Assembly (NCBI GenBank): GCA_963682055.1 | Contig: OY821750.1 | Location: forward strand, 12,092,501-12,156,500 | Source: Primula veris | Lineage: Eukaryota > Streptophyta > Magnoliopsida > Ericales > Primulaceae | Length of the DNA: 64,000 nucleotides | Direction of reading: 5' to 3' | Notes under the pieces: generated by a model | Told to the model about the DNA's origin: nothing | Database searches by the model: none | What the model saw: only the letters and a program-made list of their open reading frames with translations | Translations under genes and position numbers: made by a program | Shown here: piece after piece, positions 57,415 to 64,000 of the stretch | Layout of the letters: each line of letters opens with the position of its first letter | Numbering within the stretch: the stretch's first letter is position 1

Positions 57415-58440
57415 TAAGAGTCATGGCGGTTTCATACTACATCAAGAGTATGGTTCCTTTCATGTACTACTATACTAACAACTTATCTTAAAAAGCCTTT
57501 ATAATGTGAGTTATCTTATAATAGTCCCATAATGTCTTTGAGAAAAGACTATTTATGTCACATAAATAATACATGCATGTAAAACATAAGGTTAACATAA
57601 ATTATATTTATTCAGAAATTCAGTAATGATATCAAAATGTATCAAACATATAAGCACTAAGCAAAACCACCTATTAAACTTTAAATGCTACTACCAAGAC
57701 CGATATCTTCAGCATGTTTAATAAATGTCTTTGGTGGTAGGCCTTTTGTTAGTGGATCTGCTATATTAACACTTGTACCAATGTGTTCAATTGACACTTT
57801 TTTATTCTGAACATCCTTCTTAACCGACAGATACTTCATATCAATGTGCTTTGCAACTTTTGAATATCTGTCATTTTTTGAAAAGAATACCGCAGCGGCG
57901 TTATCACAATAAATTTTTAGTGGCTTGGAGATGGAGTTAACCACTACCAAGGCTGAAATAAAGTTACGCAGCCATAAACCATGATTTGAAGCTTCATAAC
58001 AGCCTATAAACTCAGCCTCCATGGTGGATGTTGCTAGGGTACTTTCCTTAGCACTTTTCCATGAAATGGCTCCTCCGGTTAGACTGTAAATATAGCCAAA
58101 AGTGCTTACCCTAGTATCATAACAACCACCATAATCTGAATCTGAAAGTTTCGGGCTCAGATTGGATGGTGAAGTCCAACACCTCTAGATTCATTTGGTA
58201 ATCTCAAACTTGGATAGTAGAGAGGATCTTATAAGGAGCCTTAATGCCTCCCCTCTCACTTCTATGAACTTAGCAATATGCATTTTGTTAGCATTAACTC
58301 GTAAGAGCTTTGTGCATGTTTAGTGTAACTGGGTGAAATTTGCCAGTTGGGCCAATGAACACCCATGCAGGCATTCCCTTGATCAGCACATAGGGGGTAG
58401 GACCCCAGCATAGGAAATACTGGGTGAAAACTTTAAATTA
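57415..58440 (-). pseudogene. Ty1/copia RNase H end, remnant 2
   Basis: Near-identical to 25710-26710; the last 113 codons (57681-58022) are residue-identical. Unlike remnant 1 it keeps its 3' LTR at 56868. It is truncated at about 58440 upstream. The purine tract and non-coding tail (57331-57680) are intact. Confidence 0.85.
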
Positions 58441-58504
58441 ACCCTCAATTTCATATTTTTATTCCCAACTCTCCCAATTAGCTTCCCATAATTAGGTTTT
58501 TTAG

Positions 58505-58608
58505 ACGTTCGATTAAAATCCGGCGACTACCCTTAGTCGTGTTGTCTGACCGACGACCAACGACTAGTCAGCCGCCCTGACCGAGTTTTAGAACACTGTG
58601 TAATTATA
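58505..58608. repeat. MITE-end fragment (inverted relative of 26885-26990)
   Basis: CGACGACCAACGACTAGTCAGCCGCC and GAGTTTTAGAACACTGTG. Only one end is recognisable. Confidence 0.35.
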
Positions 58609-58669
58609 CCTTGGGATAATTAGGACAAGATCTTCCATGAGGGTGATTTTATAATTATGCCATTATACC

Positions 58670-59027
58670 TAGGGATGACAATTTCACAAGTTTCAATCCG
58701 ACCTGACCCGTCGCGGGTCAGGTAAAAGTGCAATTCTATTCGGGTCGGGTTTAAATGAATAAAAGTGCAACTTAAGAGTCTTTCTCTCCTCTCTCTCATA
58801 TACATTAAACTCTCTCTTTTATATTATTTTTATATTATAGTTCTAAATCAAATGACTTTTTAATCTAACTAACAAATTTTATTTGAAATTTATGAGATTT
58901 ATTTTTTAAAAGAAAAAAAAATATTTTTTAAAAACGGGTCAAATGGGTTGGGTCGGGTCAAATGGGTAAATATGCAACTTTGTCCTCGAGTCGGGTCGGG
59001 TTGAAACCCGTGAAGTTACCATCCCTA
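58670..59027. mobile_element. hAT-type MITE (TAGGGATG ends)
   Basis: 358 bp. Ends TAGGGATGACAATTTCAC and, inverted, TAGGGATGGTAACTTCACGG; internal GGGTCGGGT phrases in both arms. Perfect 8 bp target duplication ATTATACC at 58662-58669 and 59028-59035. It fits the hAT superfamily and carries no coding sequence. Confidence 0.92.
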
Positions 59028-59035
59028 ATTATACC

Positions 59036-61299
59036 CCACATCCTAAAAAATCGTGTAAGTGGGATAAATGAAAATAGGTTAACCATTAGTGGGCACACCA
59101 TGCATTGTCATCAATCAAATCATTAGGCGTCTAAAGCGTCTATATGATCTCCCCATAACAATTCATCCTTTAGCCCTAAATAATTCATCATTAAAATTAA
59201 TACTTAAGTTGCTAGATGCTTTTGCCTTTTTCTTTCATTACAAAATTTATAGATTAAAGAATATGATAGTGTAAGAACACGGATTTCAGTTGGAAAATAC
59301 CGTGGTAGATTGGAAGAGAGCTATCACACATCGCCAAGATATGTGAGTATCTATATGGTATATAAAATAGAAGTATCCTCATTTTTATCACCAACGCCTT
59401 TTAAAATTGTGCGGACCAAGAAGTGAGTACGAAATTGGGTCAAAACGGACATTATTGGTGGTATGAATTAGATGGTGGTGGGTCGGTCGGAGGACCAGGT
59501 CATTAGAGATAGTATTGACCACCATGAGAGATTGCTGGAGATACGGTTAAAACGTAAGATTTATCCTTTAGTTGGAACGTGATCCATCGACTCATTCTTT
59601 AAGTTATGGAAATGTGCGGATCAAATTTAAAAATTTAAATCTGGGTCCAATCCATTATAAAAAAAACTTCGATTGCAAGTCCAATTCTTAATCACTGCAT
59701 TCAAACCATGGGTTCAATTCTATTCCAGCCTCTTTCGAGTGCAAGTCCAATTCTCAAACACTAGATCTTGAGTCTTGATTGAGAGCCTACACATACTTAA
59801 ACCAACCATACAAGTTTATAATATGTAACCCAACTAAAAGAACAAAGACTCAATTCGGATAGAAAACGACTCAAGGCATCACATCTACTTTCTATTTGGC
59901 GAGGAGTTCATCGAAGTGACAAATATTGAGAATCAGACAGAAATGACGATGTGATAGACAATGGGTGCTTATGGTAGATGCTATGGTTTTGAAGAGGAAG
60001 AGGGTTGTATAGAGAGACTGGGGAACATGATTTTTTGCATTAATTTTTTTTTAGCTTTTTTGCATTACTTCATAGCTTTTTTCCTATAAAAAAGATTTTG
60101 TGTTTGATATGTTAGCTTTTACGGCTTTTATAAATCTAGATTTTAACTATAAAAGCATGAAAAGATTGAAATTGTAGTTTTTTTTATAGCTTTTTTAGCA
60201 CCGATTTCGGATTTCAACAAAAATAATACGATTGTTTACGTAAATACCCTCAACCTTTTGTGCTAAAACAATTTCCATGTTCTATATATTCTTCAATCTA
60301 CAAGTGGCGATTTTTCCACCTTGATTGGATTCTCTTACTTCTTGCTTCCGTGACATCACTTTTGATTTGGCCATATTTTAGACGTGTTGGGACCTTCAGA
60401 ATTTGAATTCTCAATGTAGCAGTAAATAGCAAAACAAGAAATTCAGAAACAATAACTTCCAAGGATTTAGAAAGTAACATACGTAACAGAGCAATCATTA
60501 ATTATCCAGTATCTTATTTTTCAAATTTCCCGAAGCACATACTACACATGTAAATCTACTTTTTTCAATTTGTAGATTAATTTCCAATTTTATATACAAT
60601 AAATGGTCTTAGGCAATGTTAACAAAGTATATATCTACGCATACAATAACAATGTCGAACAATACGAAATAACTCAACGATTATAAAACTGTTCTTAAGA
60701 TTGTTGAATGATTAACGACTTTGTGATATTAATTATCATGGAAGTTTGACTTTTATCTGAACCGGTGCCAAAGACAATTTTTTTTTTTGAGAAAGTACAA
60801 GTCTGGACAAAAGGGTAACTGGTTTGGTTAATCTTACAACAACGGTAATAAACGTTTAACAGTTAGTTACAATTGCTTCTTTGAAACGATGCTTTGAAAA
60901 TTTTTCTATATGTAAAAGAAACTTAGTAATTGAACGAACGTACCTATATTCTGTATTAGTAGTAAGCAATGTCTCTGGCATGACGTATGTGCTTGAAGAA
61001 AATAGAAAAAGTAATACACTGAATAGATAATTTAGGTTTACTTTATTAAAATGGTTAACACAAAAGTGTTTTGACGTGATAACGAAAATCACAAGATCCC
61101 ATGAATGTGTTGGTAACCCAACGATTCATGTAATCGAGATTAACTTTGTGTCCAATGTGCATGTTTGTAATAATTGGTTAACAAAATGATTCAGTGATAT
61201 TTACCTCAAACATCTGCAACAAATCCATGTTAAGTGTACCGTCTTGAAATTGATTGGAATTGTCGATGAAATTGTGTAACTTCCGAGTATGGACAAGAC
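59036..61299. other. Unit 2 spacer without recognised genes
   Basis: No counterpart in unit 1. A region at 60030-60200 has repeated TTTTTTAGCTTTTTT and TTATAGCTTTTTT phrases in both orientations. Minus frames at 60298-60498 and 60856-61092 are open for 66-78 codons, but without family motifs, and I would not call them genes. Confidence 0.45.
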
Positions 61300-63922
61300 G
61301 ACCGCAATAAATGTAGGGGCAGTTAAGACATAAATTATGTTGTTGTAAATCAACCTTGATGTGCAAATGAAATAAAGGACTAATGCGACTAAATTAAATA
61401 GTCACATATGGTGCTTTGAGTAAATTAAGCCTAATGTTGGATATTGATATTAAAATATTATGCTCTTATTTAAGAGGTTTGCATATCGATTTGGGTTACC
61501 GAAGTAACGTTAAAATCATTATGAGATTGATAATAGTTACTTGAGAGGTTAATAAATTTTAATGATCTTGTTTGTCTATGTTGACATTGTTTAACATGTG
61601 TGCTTAGTATAATAAATTAAATATTATTAGAATTATAATACTAAGCTAAATAATACTTCATGTGGATATTATTTGAGTTTGAGTTTATTTGGTAGAATAA
61701 TAATTATAATTGTGTTATATTTGTTATCAAATAATTGCGACATAGTTTTGTCTAGAGATTAGTGTTGATTAACAAAATAAGGCAAAACGAGACTTTGTAT
61801 ATATAATGAGTATAGCTCAAATATATACACATAAGAGGAGGTAAAATGAATCTTATTACATTCACCTAATAAGTGTATATAGCGGAAATGTGGTGTACAA
61901 GGTATCGCTATATTTACTTGATGAGAAGTAAATAAAAAAGCGATAATATGTTTACACAATATAATGATAAGGTTAAAAACCTAATTGGAGTATAACTATA
62001 TAACTAGTAAAGTGAATGTGAAGTAATTCTTACTTACTATAACGGGTAACCTTTACTTATCAAATAATGAATTAATGAATGGTGATTTTCTAAATAAGGA
62101 AAAGGTGTTGTAAATAAGAAAAAAGACAAGTTTGGTAACCTATATAGAGCTAAATGGCTCAAAAGGACAAGTTTTTTAAAACTTGATTGTTTTGTATGCA
62201 AATTATTAAGTCATAATGTGGATTTAAATCATCTGCTAAATTATTGACATATAATATTTGACCAAATAAGGTTGGAAAATGAGCTAAGTAATAAGCATGG
62301 CTATTGAAAGATAACGAAAATGAGATTATCAAAGCAGGTATTAATGTCAAATGGTTAACTAAATATTTGAATGAGTATTGTAAGTCAAGAAATTCTGTTG
62401 AGAATGCTAATAAAAGTATTTACATTAATTACAAGATTGTGATTAATAATTGTTTGGCGTGTGCATACATAAGATAAGTGAGAAAACTTGCGAGTGATCC
62501 GGAAATGGAATCACTACGGATTATAGTCAAATGGTCAAGAGTTTGAGAAACATAATTGACTATACGTTGCACTACAATGGAAATTGAGTAGTACGAGTTG
62601 CTATATTAATGAGAATTTAATATTTCAGAGATATTAATAATATAATATTGTATATAGTAGTGCAAGAATGTCTTTGAGATTCTGAAAGCCTAAAGTGGTT
62701 AAACTCTGCTATGGATTCATGGTAAATAGTCAGATTAAGAAATATAGAGTGGAGGCAGGCGTGATTTGATTGACTTGAGAAGTTTCAAGACATGTTATGC
62801 GTTATACATTGAATTTAAGATCACTGTATAAGCGACATTGGGTCAGGCGATTGCTCTACATTTATTTTAGTAAATTAACTTAGAGAGTGATGAAATAATA
62901 CATAGATCCACTAACAAATGTTTGTTGACGGGGCATTGCTGGCGTCATCAAGGGGAGTGATCTTATTGAAGCCCTCTAAAATGGATACCCGCCTCAATGG
63001 AAACCCAACCTAACTGACTGGAGGTCACAAGATCTAGGTTTTAACGGAACAACTGAATTGTGGTGGGGTTTGACCAAAATCACTCAAAATTTATTCTCTA
63101 CCCATTCCTATGATTACAGAGTGATAAACATATACAACGTGGAAGGTTAAGTTAAGTTTTTAATGATCCCAATATCTTGAAAATATAAAGTGGGTAAAGG
63201 ATGATACACTTATAAGAGATCACCTATATCTAGTGTGATGGGGCCAGTTCTATGATAATTATTTATGCCTAGTTTTCTAAATCTCTTGATGAAATTAACC
63301 ATGTTGTCCATGACCAAAATGGAAACAACTAAAGGACTCGAATAACGGTGTAGGAAAGGCACCATTAGTGTATTATTGTCTTGTTATACATCAAAAGCCG
63401 AATAGTTCGAGACATCGCGTTCACTGGTTTTCGACTATATCCGATAGTACATCACTAAGGAAGGTTTAAGGCGAAAGCTACCTTTCCCAATGCAATACTT
63501 TCTGCAGAGCTCCCTCTCAAAATTGCATTGCATTTGCATATCAACCAATTGATTCGGGGGTTGTTGATTTTTGTTTAAAATAATATTAGTTTCAATTAAA
63601 TTGGTCCCAACAGTCACGCCCTTTTAAACAAATGATTGCATCTTTTATGAAAAGACATATTGACCACTATATATAGGTCATATAATTTATAAAATATATG
63701 GAATAAAAACATTAAACACTTTTAGAAAAAAATACTTGCATTATTTTCTACATATAATTTAGTTAGAGAGAGAAAGTCACCGCCACCAAAGGTCCGCTCG
63801 GTTAGTTTGATTGCACACTTCTTCCGACCGTATTGTTAGAACCGTTGTATCCTGGTAAGACATCGCTCATAGATTCTCAGAGCGTGTGAGGGGCGAAACT
63901 GTTATTAAGTACATATGATGAC
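61300..63922. repeat. Shared terminal block, copy 3
   Basis: Matches 26990-29505 from GACCGCAATAAATGT onward, with small indels (for example an extra ~35 bp near 61785-61810 and a lost ~35 bp near 62040) and an extra ~115 bp before the tail (63130-63260). It ends at TTAAGTACATATGATGAC, where another LTR begins. Confidence 0.7.
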
Positions 63923-64000
63923 TGTCACGCTCCAAATTCCATAAACACAGATATCGAGGCATGACCTTTTTAAAGAAAAGAAAAACGAAACATGTTGGTA
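63923..64000 (-). repeat. Edge of an LTR of the LARD-like family
   Basis: TGTCACGCTCCAAATTCC and ATCGAGGCATGACC are the reverse complement of the 3' end of the LTR at 45480-45527 (GGCATGCCTCGATGTCC...GGGGCGTGACA) with some differences. It runs off the window, so a further member of this family, in minus orientation, lies beyond. Confidence 0.75.

Overview
This is eudicot nuclear DNA dominated by repeats. The signs are spliced plant genes with GT-AG introns, Ty1/copia and Ty3/gypsy remains with tRNA-Met primer sites, several MITE families, Helitron-like ends and AT-rich spacers. There is no bacterial, organellar or viral gene organisation. Only one host gene looks complete: a five-exon, minus-strand Sfp-type 4'-phosphopantetheinyl transferase (19697-24344, 277 aa by my splicing). 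All other coding matter is either transposon-derived or a duplicated, truncated piece of a host gene.

Layout. The window reads as two imperfect tandem copies of a ~29-34 kb segment, marked by the same terminal block at 1-585, 26990-29505 and 61300-63922. Unit 1 (1-~28.9 kb): block tail; unit A with a BRAHMA (BRM) C-terminal bromodomain fragment (2667-4109); a decayed gypsy element (5722-8522, minus); unit B with a second, frameshifted BRM fragment (9240-16150); a poorly understood stretch (16.15-19.69 kb); the transferase gene with its intronic and promoter transposons; a copia RNase H remnant (25710-26710, minus); the shared block. Unit 2 (~28.9-63.9 kb): unit C (31110-42724) with a third BRM fragment split by a nearly complete copia element (36458-41311); the gypsy remnant again, split by a 9.5 kb non-coding LTR element whose 3' LTR is internally inverted (43389-52888); a copia gag-pre-integrase piece; a MATH-domain pseudogene; a truncated transferase copy cut by a copia LTR; the copia RNase H remnant again; the shared block; and the edge of another LTR.

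The most notable points are: (i) three same-strand copies of the BRM C-terminal bromodomain, each with a two-codon first exon, its own intron and a TATA-like upstream region; (ii) paired cassettes (U1 and U2) that share 5' and 3' frames but carry different payloads; (iii) a row of five small hairpins with a constant loop and differing paired stems in the gypsy LTR; (iv) an LTR element with a local inversion over its 3' PPT and LTR; (v) four MITE insertions datable by empty sites or clean target duplications, one with a tRNA-like segment inside. All positions, splice sites and counts were read by eye; no database search or alignment program was run.
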